From Arthrobacter sp. CAN_C5 (lineage in GTDB: Bacteria; Actinomycetota; Actinomycetes; Actinomycetales; Micrococcaceae): 64,000 nt of DNA. The notes under the pieces were generated by a model. That model was not told the origin of the DNA and made no database searches. It worked only from the letters and a program-made list of their open reading frames with translations. Numbering within the stretch: the first letter of the stretch is position 1; the number at the start of each line of letters is the position of its first letter. Below, piece by piece: positions 16,468 through 25,844 of the stretch. Made by a program: the position numbers and the translations under genes. The stretch is from positions 2,170,001 through 2,234,000 of the forward strand of contig NZ_JAGGMZ010000001.1 of assembly GCF_017875735.1 (NCBI RefSeq). Reading direction: 5' to 3'.

Positions 16468-17142
16468 TCACTGCCGGTGGCCTCGTCGACCGGAGGTGTT
16501 CTCGGAGGGGTAACCGGCATGCGCCGCACCCGGCGGATCGGATGAGGGCGGGTGCGGTGAAGCGGGTTGTTCGCGGACCGGCGGGGTCTGGCCAGCGGGC
16601 GGCGCCGCGGGGTACCACTCCTCCGGTTCGGGCCACTGATATCCGGTGGGGATTGTGTAGGTTTCGAAGGTCGTCGTTGTTGCGGCTTCTGTTCCGAAGA
16701 AGGCGAAGGCGTTTTGTCCCATGAACTTCCCGGACTGCGTGGAGGGGAACCCTCGCTGGGTGAACTGCTCCAGACGCTGCTCCCAGGGGAGCTGGCCGCA
16801 GTCGAAGGCCACGTGGTGAATCCCCTCTCCGTGCTTGTCCAGGTGCTCCTGGAAGATTGAGGGCCCGTACAGGGGCTGCATGAGCTCAATTGCCAGGTCG
16901 CCGACATCGGCGAAACACACCTTGATGGCGTAGTCCGCGGGCTCGCCGTCATAGGTGCGCTCTGTGACGGTGGCCGAATCGAAGGTGTAAACACGCCAGG
17001 GGCCGATGCCCAGGCGGACGAGCCCTTCCATGGTCTTCCGGTGGTCCGCGGTGACAATGCACACTTCGAGGAGATTTCCGAGGAAGCTGTTCGACAGGGT
17101 CGTAGCGCTGGTGACCTGCGGCAGCTGCGGAGCATCGTTCAT
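16468..17142 (-). CDS. VOC (glyoxalase/dioxygenase-fold) protein
   Basis: 224 residues. Two beta-alpha-beta-beta-beta modules are visible: LLEVCIVTADHRKTMEGLVR at about 24-43 and EGIHHVAFDCGQLPWEQRLE at about 106-125. Putative metal ligands include Glu in AIELMQPLYG and His109 in GIHHVAF, a pattern like methylmalonyl-CoA epimerase or small dioxygenases. The last 50 residues after WPEPEEWYP are a Pro-rich, probably disordered tail that is unusual for the family. The substrate is unknown. It precedes the SMR gene by about 175 bases. Confidence 0.8.
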   Translation of the reverse strand: MNDAPQLPQVTSATTLSNSFLGNLLEVCIVTADHRKTMEGLVRLGIGPWRVYTFDSATVTERTYDGEPADYAIKVCFADVGDLAIELMQPLYGPSIFQEHLDKHGEGIHHVAFDCGQLPWEQRLEQFTQRGFPSTQSGKFMGQNAFAFFGTEAATTTTFETYTIPTGYQWPEPEEWYPAAPPAGQTPPVREQPASPHPPSSDPPGAAHAGYPSENTSGRRGHRQ

Positions 17143-17482
17143 AAGAGTGAACCCTTACGGTAGATCGGGTCGAAAGAGAGGCAGACGGACCCTGGCGGGG
17201 CCCCGGGCATGCGCCGCCGGGCACGGAGGTCCCCGGTTGATTCCGGCGGGAACGGTGTGGGCTCCGTCCGCGGTCTTTGCCCGTGTTGGCGGATACTCCC
17301 ATGACCTGCATGTCCCATAGGACCACCGGACGTCATCGGGTGGTGATGGAGGAAGCTACAACAAGCGGCCGACCGGGGTGGTGATCTCGCCATGGCCTTG
17401 GGGGGACGCTCCCCCGCCGCGTTTCGCGGGCGACCTGAAGGCAGGCCGCTCGACTGCCCAACCCGTTCCGGCGGGGTCTCTA
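17143..17482. other. gap with a diverged copy of a recombinase-end sequence
   Basis: No full gene. On the minus strand, 17357-17392 ends a frame HGEITTPVGRLL, similar to the end DGEITTSGGQIL of the serine-recombinase relic at 30898. The following bases (17300-17356) also resemble 30845-30897. This is probably a scar of the same type of element. Confidence 0.4.
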
Positions 17483-17692
17483 TCAGGGCCGGCCCAGTGA
17501 GCGGGGGCGGGCTGGCCGCATCGCACGCAGTGCACGCCGAAGAAGCCGGGCGATTGGGGAGGGGCCGCGCATCGGGTCGGGGGTGCCCGTCCGGCGGCGC
17601 TCGGCGTTGCGTCGGTGCTCGGCTGCGGTGAGAAGCCGTGCCTGTTCGGCGTGATGGAGCTGCAGGTAGTGCTCGGCGGTACGGTGCGGCAT
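17483..17692 (-). CDS. small basic protein of the AEHRRN type, copy 1
   Basis: 69 residues. The central stretch LQLHHAEQARLLTAAEHRRN is clearly related to LSIHDAELTRFLVAAEHRRN in the protein at 33804, followed in both by an Arg-rich segment and DP.R. This makes it a real gene family rather than chance. No membrane helix or known domain is visible; a helical, positively charged C-terminus suggests nucleic acid or membrane contact. It lies between the VOC gene and the MFS gene on the same strand. Function unknown. Confidence 0.55.
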   Translation of the reverse strand: MPHRTAEHYLQLHHAEQARLLTAAEHRRNAERRRTGTPDPMRGPSPIARLLRRALRAMRPARPRSLGRP

Positions 17693-17781
17693 GTGGTGTC
17701 TTTCAAGGTTGAGGTGGCTGAGGGCCGGGGCGTGGGCTCATCCCGGTGGGGTCATGGTGTGAGAGTGGGAGCTGCGGAGGT

Positions 17782-19077
17782 TCAGGTTTTGGGTTGCCCG
17801 GCATTGACGGCGGCCCGGCGGGCTATGGCGGTCATGCCGAGGGCGGATCCCAGGAAGATGGTGGCCAGAACCACCCAGCCCGCCATGCCGTTCTGGATGA
17901 CGGTGAGCGCCATGATTCCTGGGGTGAACATCATGCCGATTGAAAAGGCCATGGCGAACATCCCCTGGTACTCACCGACACGTTCAGGCTCGGCCAGTTC
18001 GTAGCTCAGGCCCCAGGTGCCGGCCGAGGACAGGATTTCGGCGAAGGTATGAGCGGTCATTCCGATAGCCAGGAGCGCAACGGCCAGCCCGGGGCCCACT
18101 CCGGCTGTTGCAGAATAGATCCCGCAGGTAAGAGCCATGGTGATGCCGGCGATTGCCACGACATTGCCTGCCCGCCGCAGATCATGGGTGCCCCGCGACA
18201 GGGGCATCTGCAGGGCGATGACGAGCACTGTATTGATGACGAGCAGGATGGAGACCATCACGATGGGTGCGTCCGTCCGGTGGGCAATCCAGAGCGGGAG
18301 CCCGACCTCCGCGAGGCCGAACTGCAGGCCGAACAGTGCGGAGAGCACGGCCAGTGCGAGATAGCGCGGGCTTTTCCATACGGAGCGTCCACCACGCGGC
18401 GCCCGTGTGCTGTCTGCATGACGGGCGGCGTCGACGCGGCCCGGAAGACGCACGGTGATGAACATGCTTGCGAGCGTCGCGGCCGCGGCGACACCGGTGG
18501 TGGCGTAATAGGCCTGCGGCGTGTTGATCAGCAGCGGCACTGCGGCGATGGCACCGCCGACCGCGACTCCGATGTTCTGGACGGTGCGCAGGACCGCCCG
18601 GGCACCGACGCGCTCGGACCCGGTGAACGCCCGGCCGATGATCGCGGAGCGGGCGGTGTTCGCGCCGCGGTTCCCACCCACGACCAGGCACGCAATCACG
18701 ACGGCCGGCCAGAACGATCCAGCGAACGGGAAGCACGCGAGAGCCAGGCCCTCTATGGCGACGAATGACACCAGGAGGCGCCGTGCGCTGACGCGGTCCG
18801 CGAGGATGCCCCCGAGCATGGATGTCGCGACTCCCACGGCGCTGGCAGCGGTCAGGACGACCGCCACCTCCGCCACGGAGAGCCCGACGATGAAGGTGAG
18901 GTAGAGGACGGTGACGGTCATGAACACACCGCGGCCGATGGAACTGACCAAGGTGCCTGCCGCGAGGAGCCGCAGCACCCGGTCCGCGAACACGGCCGCG
19001 AGCCAGTGACGAGGCGCCGGAGACAACGGCGGGGGCGTCTTACCGGTATCCGTGGAGATGTTCGAAGGAGCTGGCAT
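17782..19077 (-). CDS. MFS transporter
   Basis: 431 residues with about 12 membrane helices. Segments include FADRVLRLLAAGTLVSSIGR at the N-terminus, the loop GGILADRVSARRLL (about 89-102), which is the MFS loop 2-3 motif, and LSYELAEPERVGEYQGMF in the second half. It resembles drug/H+ antiporters of the multidrug type found in Actinobacteria. It is divergent from an ArsR-type regulator with a DUF5937-like N-terminus, a pairing seen with MFS exporters, and starts are 56 bases apart. The substrate cannot be read from sequence. Confidence 0.9.
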   Translation of the reverse strand: MPAPSNISTDTGKTPPPLSPAPRHWLAAVFADRVLRLLAAGTLVSSIGRGVFMTVTVLYLTFIVGLSVAEVAVVLTAASAVGVATSMLGGILADRVSARRLLVSFVAIEGLALACFPFAGSFWPAVVIACLVVGGNRGANTARSAIIGRAFTGSERVGARAVLRTVQNIGVAVGGAIAAVPLLINTPQAYYATTGVAAAATLASMFITVRLPGRVDAARHADSTRAPRGGRSVWKSPRYLALAVLSALFGLQFGLAEVGLPLWIAHRTDAPIVMVSILLVINTVLVIALQMPLSRGTHDLRRAGNVVAIAGITMALTCGIYSATAGVGPGLAVALLAIGMTAHTFAEILSSAGTWGLSYELAEPERVGEYQGMFAMAFSIGMMFTPGIMALTVIQNGMAGWVVLATIFLGSALGMTAIARRAAVNAGQPKT

Positions 19078-19117
19078 ACCTCAGTTCTCCCAGACCCCGA
19101 CCCTCCCTCACATTGGA

Positions 19118-19132
19118 GTAGCGTTACGCTAC
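19118..19132. promoter_or_regulatory. dyad operator directly before the regulator start
   Basis: GTAGCG-TTA-CGCTAC is a perfect 6-3-6 inverted repeat touching the ATG at 19133. It is well placed for autorepression by the ArsR-type regulator and for control of the divergent MFS gene. Confidence 0.65.
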
Positions 19133-20113
19133 ATGTTGGAGTACACCCTCGCCGAGTCGGACCTCGGAGACGTGCGGTTCAGTATTTCCCCCCTGTGCCA
19201 GATGAGCCTGTCCCTGCGGTCGTTAAAGGACGCGGCGCGTTATCCGCTGCAGCTGCCGTGGCTGCAGCGCATTGAGGCGCGGCGGTCCGGCCTGGATCTG
19301 GAGGTGCTGCTCGCCCTGACCAATGACCGGCTGTGGACACCGGATCTGCTCACCCCGCGCCCCGGATCCCCGTTGACACGGATCGAGGACGAGCTCGATG
19401 ACCTGGCGCGCGCTGATCCCGGCCGATTCGTGCACCAGCTCAGCGCACTGCACGGAACCGTCCCGGCGGTTCTGCGCGGTGACCCGGGCAAAGTGCTCGA
19501 ACGCTCCGCCGAAGCCCTTCATGCCTACTGGGAGTCGTGTTTCCAGCCGGACTGGCTTCGGATGCGCACTATTCTTGAGGCGGACATCGCCTACCGGGGC
19601 CGGCAGATCGCCCAGGCCGGACTGGCCAGCACGATGAACGGCATCTCACTGAGCATGAAGGTCGCAGGCAACGCCGTTTCCCTGCAGCTGCGCCACTCAT
19701 CGGATAACTCCCAGCCGGTCGCAGGACGGGGCATCACCTTGGTGCCGACAATGTTTACGACATTGGCCTGCGCGCCGAACGACCGGCGCGAGCCGCCGAT
19801 GATCCTATATGCGGCCCGTGGGCAGGGCGGGATGTGGCAGCCCGAGCGCCTTGCCTCCGACGCAGGCGCCATTGAACTTCTCGGGGTAACCCGCGCGGGG
19901 CTTCTCACGGCGCTGGAGGAGCCGACATCCCCGACCGAACTGGGTATCCGCTTTGGCGTGACCGCCTCCGCCGTGAACCAGCACCTGCGGGCTCTGAGGA
20001 TCGGCCGGCTCGTCACCTCAACGCGGCACGGACGCAGTGTCCTGTATGCGCGCAGCGAACTCGGCTCGGCCCTGCTGGGTGCGCCCAGCACCGGGCAGGG
20101 CCGGGCGCCCTGA
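19133..20113 (+). CDS. ArsR-type winged-helix regulator with DUF5937-like N-terminus
   Basis: 326 residues from ATG 19133, chosen because MLEYTLAESDLGDVRFSISP fits the start of this family; a longer frame from 19052 would overlap the MFS gene. The N-terminal part (LCQMSLSLRSLKDAARYPLQ) resembles DUF5937 proteins. The C-terminal winged helix is at about 255-315 (TALEEPTSPTELGIRFGVTA, then SAVNQHLRALRIGRLV). It probably represses the divergent MFS gene and itself through the dyad at 19118-19132. No metal-binding Cys motif, so an organic ligand is more likely than a metal. Confidence 0.85.
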   Translation: MLEYTLAESDLGDVRFSISPLCQMSLSLRSLKDAARYPLQLPWLQRIEARRSGLDLEVLLALTNDRLWTPDLLTPRPGSPLTRIEDELDDLARADPGRFVHQLSALHGTVPAVLRGDPGKVLERSAEALHAYWESCFQPDWLRMRTILEADIAYRGRQIAQAGLASTMNGISLSMKVAGNAVSLQLRHSSDNSQPVAGRGITLVPTMFTTLACAPNDRREPPMILYAARGQGGMWQPERLASDAGAIELLGVTRAGLLTALEEPTSPTELGIRFGVTASAVNQHLRALRIGRLVTSTRHGRSVLYARSELGSALLGAPSTGQGRAP

Positions 20114-20337
20114 TCCCGGCAATGGAGCCGGCGGCGGGTGTCCGCAACCGCCTGGCCCTGCGGGCATTGTTGCGCAGGTGAGGCGGCCTGCCGTTGCGTC
20201 GATGTCCCGGGCCTTCCCGGTAGGTCCTGATGTCGCGCGTCCCCCTCCGGGCCGGGTTCCGCGGCGGCTGGACGTGGCGCCGGGGTGCGCCCGGCGGCAC
20301 CCGCGGATCGATCGATGGGATGGCATGAGGGGTGAGG

Positions 20338-21141
20338 TCAGGTCCTACTGCCCTCGGTTGAGGCGACGAACGCCGTGACCATGTCGAGCAGCGGCTGAGG
20401 TGGCATCAGGGTTGTGCCGTGGTTGCGCCCGGGCAGGGCGTGAAAGCGGGCCCGGGGCATCAGGTGCGCTGCTCGTTGAGAATCCTTGTAGCGCAGGGTG
20501 TCGTCGGAGCCTGCGAAGAGCAGGGTCGGCACGTGGGCTGCCTGAAGTTGGGTCTCCGACAGCCCCGGGTCGTTGTCGCCCTGGCGCAGGAAGGCCCGCA
20601 GTGCCAGCGGGTCGTTCGCCATGAAGGCGGCGGAGGTTTGAGGATCGATGGTCCGGCCTTGTGCCTCGCCCCACCGTTGCAGGAACTCGGGCATCCCGCC
20701 TTTCCCCAGGGCGTTGTCGTAACCGGCGAAGAAGATCGAATCTATCTGTCCGGTGAGCGGACGGTACGTCCCGCCCGCGGAGGTGAAGCTTTTTATCCGG
20801 TGCGGACTGCCGGCAATGAGTGAGAAGCCAATCCTCGCGCCGGCGGAGTACCCGAAGTAATGGGCGCTCCTCACGTCCAGCGCGTCCATAACCGTGAGAA
20901 TGTCGCCGGCCAGCAGTTCCATCCTGTAGTCGTCCTCGTGGTGCGGCTTGTCGCTGCGGCCATGCCCGCGCAGGTCGATGGATACGAGATGGAATTGTTC
21001 CTCGAGTGCCTTTGTGTAGCCCAGACCACGCCACACGGCGCGGGAAAGCCCGGTCCCATGGACGAGAATGACGGTGGGACCTGCCCCTGTCTGCTGATAT
21101 GAGACCCGGACGCCGTCCATGGAATTGAAGGCATCGCTCAT
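20338..21141 (-). CDS. alpha/beta hydrolase
   Basis: 267 residues from Met 21141, preceded by GGAAAGAAG. Core motifs in order: oxyanion segment VILVHGTGLSRAVWRG (about 24-39), nucleophile elbow HYFGYSAGARIG (Ser about 98), acid Asp in LLFAGSDDTLRY (about 217) and His in LPGRNHGTT (about 245). The HGTG and GYSAG patterns are those of the esterase/haloperoxidase-like branch. It is cytoplasmic. It is divergent from a PhzF-family gene across a 318-base interval, and the substrate is unknown. Confidence 0.9.
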   Translation of the reverse strand: MSDAFNSMDGVRVSYQQTGAGPTVILVHGTGLSRAVWRGLGYTKALEEQFHLVSIDLRGHGRSDKPHHEDDYRMELLAGDILTVMDALDVRSAHYFGYSAGARIGFSLIAGSPHRIKSFTSAGGTYRPLTGQIDSIFFAGYDNALGKGGMPEFLQRWGEAQGRTIDPQTSAAFMANDPLALRAFLRQGDNDPGLSETQLQAAHVPTLLFAGSDDTLRYKDSQRAAHLMPRARFHALPGRNHGTTLMPPQPLLDMVTAFVASTEGSRT

Positions 21142-21459
21142 GGCTTTTCTTCTTTCCGGACAAGGACGACGTCCACTGGCGATAAGGCGGTCGCAGGTAC
21201 CGCGCCCCGGTGATGCCGGGCAGGTCGTACGATCCTGCGGCCCCTGACTTTGAGGTTCCCGCCGGGGCCGGCGGCACATCGGAACCGGTGAGCTCCATAT
21301 CGATCGGCGCCATGGCAGCTGCCCGCTGCCCACGATTATCGACCGTCATGCGTGGGATCACCAAAATACGCTCCGTGCGATGCGGCCTGGAGTCGACATT
21401 CAGCGCTGGTTGCGCACCTGCCTGCGAAGCGGGGATACACCGCCCGTAAGCTTCTGCTC

Positions 21460-22284
21460 ATGGAGATCCTTAGCTACCGCGCATTCACGACACCTGACTC
21501 GAATCCTCGTTCCGGCAATATGGCCGGTGTCGTCATTGATGCCGAAGCGCTTTCCGGGGAGGACATGCTGCGCATCGCCGCTGAACTCGGCTATAGCGAG
21601 ACTGCCTTCCTTAACGAAGTGACGTCCACCTCGGCGCGGGTCCGCTACTTCACGCCTTTGGACGAAATCCCTTTCTGCGGGCATGCGACGATCGCCTCGG
21701 GTGTCGCTCTTTCCCACCGCGGAGCCGGACCTGTCCTAGCCTTCCACACGAACGTGGGCGAGGTGCTGGTCGACGTCACACCTGGCGCAGCAACGCTGAC
21801 CGCCGTGGAGACGGTGGTCGAACCGCTCGACGATGAACTGCTGGACCTCTTGCTTGCGGCGCTTCGTTTATCGCGCGGTGATCTTGATCCGGCCCTGCCG
21901 GCAGCATTCATACGCGGTGCCAACCCTCATCCCATCGTGTTCGTGGGACCGGACGTCCTGGCCTCCCTCGATCACGATCATGCGGCTGTTCTCGCGCTTC
22001 AGAACCGCGAGGCGTGGAACGGCACCGTTCCGGTCGTGCACCGGCACTCCCCCACCCATTTCGTATCCCGCAACCCGTTCCCCCGTGGAGGAATCCGCGA
22101 GGATCCCGCCACCGGCTCGGCCGCAGCGGGTCTGGGCTCGTATCTGCGCGCCGGCGGGCACGTGGAACTCCCAGCCGTCATCAGAATTGAACAGGGCGCG
22201 GAAACGGGCCGGCCCTCGCTGCTCGTTGTGGAGATCCCACTCCAGGGGCGCATACGCGTCACAGGAACGGCATCCGTGTCATAG
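21460..22284 (+). CDS. PhzF-family isomerase/epimerase
   Basis: 274 residues from ATG 21460; the longer open frame upstream is rejected because the family begins near MEILSYRAFTTPD. Conserved pieces: Glu in LGYSETAFLNE (about 47), the GHATIASG segment (about 76-83) and REDPATGSAAAGLGSYL (about 208-224). PhzF catalyses isomerisation of trans-2,3-dihydro-3-hydroxyanthranilate, but most homologues are small-molecule isomerases of unknown substrate. No other phenazine genes are present, so phenazine synthesis is not implied. Divergent from the alpha/beta hydrolase. Confidence 0.92.
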   Translation: MEILSYRAFTTPDSNPRSGNMAGVVIDAEALSGEDMLRIAAELGYSETAFLNEVTSTSARVRYFTPLDEIPFCGHATIASGVALSHRGAGPVLAFHTNVGEVLVDVTPGAATLTAVETVVEPLDDELLDLLLAALRLSRGDLDPALPAAFIRGANPHPIVFVGPDVLASLDHDHAAVLALQNREAWNGTVPVVHRHSPTHFVSRNPFPRGGIREDPATGSAAAGLGSYLRAGGHVELPAVIRIEQGAETGRPSLLVVEIPLQGRIRVTGTASVS

Positions 22285-22606
22285 CCCCAGGGCGGGCGCG
22301 GCGCGGGGTACTCCAACTCGAGGTTGGCTGCACGGTCAGCCCCGGAGGTCTGATGGGTGTGCAGGCGGGCATGAGCACCTAGCTGTCCGGAATCCTCTGC
22401 ATCAGTTTTAGTGGAAAATTCAGGTCTCGACGTTGAAGCCGGTGATAGGTGGAGGTGAAGAGCCGGCCTAATCGCGGTGGTCTGGGCGTGACCGATCGGG
22501 TCATTGGTGCTGTGGAGCTGGTCGTTCGGCCGCGGTTTTCTGTGCTGAGTCCGTTGCGCTGCTGGCCGATGACGAGGGTGGGCGCCGCTGCTTGGCGCTT
22601 CTGAGC
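22285..22606. other. gap after PhzF
   Basis: About 320 bases between two convergent genes. TGACC-gatcg-GGTCA at 22489-22503 is a short inverted repeat. No gene recognised. Confidence 0.4.
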
Positions 22607-23164
22607 TCACACCGAACGCGTCGCCCCCGGCCATTCCTCGGCGAGCAGCGACCACACCTGCATGTCGTGGAAAGCTCCGCTGTTGAGCCACGCCTCGCGC
22701 AGGACGCCTTCGAGGGTCATCCCGAGTCGGGCCGCCACGGCTGAGCTTCTGCTGTTGTCGGCCCGGCATCGCCATTCCGCCCGGTTCAGGCCTCGCACTT
22801 CGAACGCCCAGCGGAGCAGCTCGCGGCAGGCCGAGGTGATGTAACCGTGTCCTTCCGCGCCGGGTTCGAGCCAGCATCCGATTTCGCAGGTTCCCGCCGC
22901 CGCATTGAACTCGACGAACATGACTCCTCCCACGAGTCGGCCGCGGGACCAGATCCCGAAAATGCGGTCGCCGTCGTTGGCCGCACTCTCGGCGTAGCGG
23001 GTGAGGGTCGCGCGGGCACCATCCACATCATCGGAGACGAAGGACGAGCCAACCCATGGACGGATGTGCTCGAGGGCGCGCTCCATGTGCTGGGCGAACT
23101 CCTCGGCCTGCCAGGGCTCGAGGGAACGCAGCTCGGCATTGGGAGAGATCGTTGTGGTCAGCAT
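22607..23164 (-). CDS. GNAT acetyltransferase, RimJ/RimL type
   Basis: 185 residues. The GNAT fold with acetyl-CoA loop is visible around EPGAEGHGYITSACRELLRW (about 97-116), followed by the RimJ/L-type ADNSRSSAVAARLGMTLEGV (about 132-151). An N-terminal LEPWQAEEF..HMERALEHIRPW is typical of ribosomal-protein or small-molecule acetyltransferases. Such enzymes acetylate N-terminal amines or small amines. The gene stands alone; no partner context. Confidence 0.9.
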   Translation of the reverse strand: MLTTTISPNAELRSLEPWQAEEFAQHMERALEHIRPWVGSSFVSDDVDGARATLTRYAESAANDGDRIFGIWSRGRLVGGVMFVEFNAAAGTCEIGCWLEPGAEGHGYITSACRELLRWAFEVRGLNRAEWRCRADNSRSSAVAARLGMTLEGVLREAWLNSGAFHDMQVWSLLAEEWPGATRSV

Positions 23165-23604
23165 GCGTCAGATCCTAAGAGGCGTGTCGTTGAAGTCGGG
23201 AGAGGAATCGGTACCTCGGGGACTGCCCCGGCTTTTGTTGACTCGGGTTGGAGGCCGCGGTGGGCGCGGTCCGGTTTAGTGTTTCATATTCGATGGGCCT
23301 GAGCTTTCCCAGCCGTCGTTGCGCCGGCACCGGTGATGTGCCCGCTCAATCGACGTCGTGGTTGCTGGCAGAAGTTCCTGGCGGGTGCTCCATCATGGGC
23401 GGCCCAAGACGTTCTTGTGCTCACATGCCAATCCTTCTCATCAAGCTGATGGGCCAGGAGTGTCGCGGCGATTCCCGAAAGCTCAGAGAACGGAGCCGGA
23501 ACTCACGATCGGGTTCGCCACGGTTCCAGCCAGTCGTGTTCCATCTGACGAAACGAGCACTGGGAGGTGCGGCTGAGGGGGCGAATGGAGCCCCGGGTGG
23601 ACCG
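23165..23604. other. gap of about 440 bases without a recognised gene
   Basis: Open frames on the plus strand overlap the GH16-like gene in antisense and have no homology signal. No repeat or RNA gene seen. Confidence 0.4.
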
Positions 23605-24450
23605 TCATCCTTCGGGAGCCGCGGCTGCCGCGGATGCGCGTCGGTAGCCGCGGACCCAGTCGATAAGGAACTTCTTCGGATAGGTGGAAGGAGCTCCGCG
23701 CTCGAATTCGTAGACGTTCAGCATGAGCTGCATTGCGTAGTTCGGGGACTGCCGTGTGTGGGCAACGAGCTGGTCGTCAAAGTAGAAGCTGACACCCTCC
23801 GGAGTCCAATCGGCACTGTAGGTGTGGAATTCGGTGACATCGGCGGCCAGTTGAATTTTCAGGAACTCATCCTGCAGGAGCGGGTCTCCGAAGGGGTGTA
23901 TTCCGAGCCCGGTTGTTGCGGTGTCTGGGCCTATGTCGGAACCGAAAATCTCGAAAATGCAGATTTCTGCTGATCGTTCAGGGAGGTCTTCGAAGCCGAT
24001 CATCCACAGGGCCACCATGTTCGTGGGGTCGGCGATGGCAGCAACGCGGGCTTCGACGAGCCCGTAGTGAGGGGTGTACAGGCGCTGCTCAGTCTGGGCC
24101 TCGGACACGGTGAGTCCCTGCGCGAACTTGTGCTGGCCGATGGTGCTCCCCAGCGGACCGGAGAAGACTCCGGTCTGAAGGTTGGAAACCCGCAGCTCGC
24201 CGTTGTGTTCTGGGGACCACGGCGGCTGGTCCTCTTCAATCATGAGAGCCAGCGTTCCCGGTTCGAACTGATACCTGGCCCGTGAGAGTTCGGTGCTGCT
24301 CCATTGCGGGAGGTAGCTCGGTATCCACTTGGTGCTGTCTAGCTTCGGCCCCTCGAAAGTGTCGCTGAACTCCAGAACGTAGGGGCTGCGGTCCAGGCGC
24401 TGGCCTGCGGTGTCTTGATCCAGGGCTGTGCGGTCACTGTCTTTACTCAT
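23605..24450 (-). CDS. GH16-like family protein with altered catalytic motif
   Basis: 281 residues, no signal peptide or membrane segment. The jelly-roll of glycoside hydrolase family 16 is indicated by LEFSDTFEGPKLDSTKWIP (about 26-44), YGLVEARVAA, VALWMIGF and later HTYSADWTPEGVSFYFDDQL. The catalytic strand, normally E-x-D-x-x-E, reads AEICIFEIFG: Glu162 and Glu167 are present but the assisting Asp is Cys164. The Asp tunes the nucleophile, so the protein may be a weak enzyme or a glycan-binding protein. Cytoplasmic location is odd for a beta-glucanase. It follows the FabF paralogue by 109 bases on the same strand. Confidence 0.8.
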   Translation of the reverse strand: MSKDSDRTALDQDTAGQRLDRSPYVLEFSDTFEGPKLDSTKWIPSYLPQWSSTELSRARYQFEPGTLALMIEEDQPPWSPEHNGELRVSNLQTGVFSGPLGSTIGQHKFAQGLTVSEAQTEQRLYTPHYGLVEARVAAIADPTNMVALWMIGFEDLPERSAEICIFEIFGSDIGPDTATTGLGIHPFGDPLLQDEFLKIQLAADVTEFHTYSADWTPEGVSFYFDDQLVAHTRQSPNYAMQLMLNVYEFERGAPSTYPKKFLIDWVRGYRRASAAAAAPEG

Positions 24451-24511
24451 CTGACGGCTTTCCTTTCTCCGGGTTTGCGTGGATCCCCGTCCTTATGCGC
24501 TCGGGTGGATG

Positions 24512-24524
24512 ACCCTATAAGGGT
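24512..24524. promoter_or_regulatory. dyad upstream of the GH16-like gene
   Basis: ACCCT-ATA-AGGGT, a perfect 5-3-5 inverted repeat about 60 bases upstream of the GH16-like start, contains TATAGG on the minus strand, which could be a -10 element. Possible operator. Confidence 0.4.
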
Positions 24525-24559
24525 TCAGCTGCTGTAGAAGCCGGTGAATGTCCCGGCGG

Positions 24560-25789
24560 TTAGTCCTTGCTGAAGACCAGGCACACGTTTTGACCACCAA
24601 ATCCGAAGGAGTTTGAGATTACTGCGTTTTGCGTCCCGTGACGCGGCGCCATGACAACGTCCAGCCCTATCTCGGGGTCGATGTTTCCGTCGTGAAGATT
24701 GCGGGTCGGCGGGATAACACCCTGTGCGATGCTTTGAACCGCCAAGATGGCTTCGACTGCTCCGGCGGCTCCAAAGAGGTGGCTCAAGGAAGCCTTGGGC
24801 GCGGTCACCACTGCGGCGTCACCAAACACGGTCCTGATGGCCCTTGCTTCCGAAAGGTCACCGACAGTCGTCCCGGTGGCATGCGCGTTGATGTGCCCTA
24901 CGTCTGTTGTGCTTATGCCGGCGTCCCTCAGAGCTTTATGGATGGCGGTGATTTGACCTGCCCCGTCCTCCGCGGGCGCAGTCATGTGGAATGCGTCGGA
25001 GGCGATACCCACTCCCCGGAGGACCGCATGGATAGCAGCACCGCGGGCCTTGGCATGCTGAGCGCTTTCCAGCACCAGTATGCCGGCACCTTCACCCAGG
25101 ACGAACCCGTCGCGGTCCGCCGCAAAGGGACGCGATGCTGAGCCTGGCTCGGAGGTACGCGTTGACAGTGCACGGGTCTGGAGAAAAGCTGCGACGGTGA
25201 TCGGAGTGATTGCAGCCTCAGTACCGCCGGCGATGACCACGTCGGCTTCGCCGGAACGAATCAGCCGGGTTGCCTGAACCAGCGCTTCGGCCCCGGAGGA
25301 ACACGCCGAGACGGGCGTATACGAACCTGCCTTGGCGCCGTAACGGATACTCAACGCCGCAGCCGGGCCGTTGGGCATCAGCATCGGCACGGTTCGTGGT
25401 GAGACCCTGCGCTGGCCCCGGCGCTCAAGAACGTCGTCCTCCTGGAGCAGGGTCCTGATCCCTCCGACACCAGTTCCGACGACCACGGCCAGCCGGGTGC
25501 CATCCACCTCGGGGCTGCCGGCGTTTGCCCACGCCTCCGCCGCCGCAACCATGGCAGCTTGTTGAACGCGGTCCAGCCGTTTTGCCTCCACAGGGCTAAG
25601 GGACGTTGCCGGGTCTACCGCCATCGGAGCGGCGATGGTCATTGAAAGCCCACTGGCCTGCAGGAAGTCCATGCCGACGTCCCGGATCCCGGAACCTCCG
25701 GCCAAGAGCGAGTTCCACGTCGCGGCCACGTTTCCGCCCAGGGGCGTTGAGGCCCCCATCCCTGTTACCGCAATTTCCGTCGCATCCAT
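24560..25789 (-). CDS. beta-ketoacyl-ACP synthase II paralogue (FabF-like)
   Basis: 409 residues from Met 25789; GAGAG lies 8 bases upstream and the longer frame to 25834 runs through the operators. Condensing enzymes of this type elongate acyl-ACP with malonyl-ACP. The Cys-His-His set is complete: Cys in PVSACSSGAEAL (about 160), His in NAHATGT (about 295) and Lys/His in PKASLSHLFGAAG (about 325-330). The rest of the FAS-II set is absent, so it is a specialised paralogue, perhaps making a modified lipid or secondary product. It is divergent from a TetR regulator with two identical-type operators between them. Confidence 0.92.
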   Translation of the reverse strand: MDATEIAVTGMGASTPLGGNVAATWNSLLAGGSGIRDVGMDFLQASGLSMTIAAPMAVDPATSLSPVEAKRLDRVQQAAMVAAAEAWANAGSPEVDGTRLAVVVGTGVGGIRTLLQEDDVLERRGQRRVSPRTVPMLMPNGPAAALSIRYGAKAGSYTPVSACSSGAEALVQATRLIRSGEADVVIAGGTEAAITPITVAAFLQTRALSTRTSEPGSASRPFAADRDGFVLGEGAGILVLESAQHAKARGAAIHAVLRGVGIASDAFHMTAPAEDGAGQITAIHKALRDAGISTTDVGHINAHATGTTVGDLSEARAIRTVFGDAAVVTAPKASLSHLFGAAGAVEAILAVQSIAQGVIPPTRNLHDGNIDPEIGLDVVMAPRHGTQNAVISNSFGFGGQNVCLVFSKD

Positions 25790-25816
25790 GGCAATCTCTC
25801 TGTTACGCCGATTATC

Positions 25817-25831
25817 TTGTATGGCATACAA
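25817..25831. promoter_or_regulatory. TetR-type operator 1
   Basis: TTGTATGGCATACAA, perfect 6-3-6 dyad between the FabF-like and TetR genes. Same half site as operator 2. Confidence 0.8.
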
Positions 25832-25844
25832 CATAACCGGTTAG

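Noticed and set aside
21460..22284. Phenazine biosynthesis
   Set aside because: Only a PhzF-fold protein is present; no other phenazine genes.
23248..23973. Plus-strand 241-codon frame
   Set aside because: Mostly antisense to the GH16-like gene, with no family similarity.
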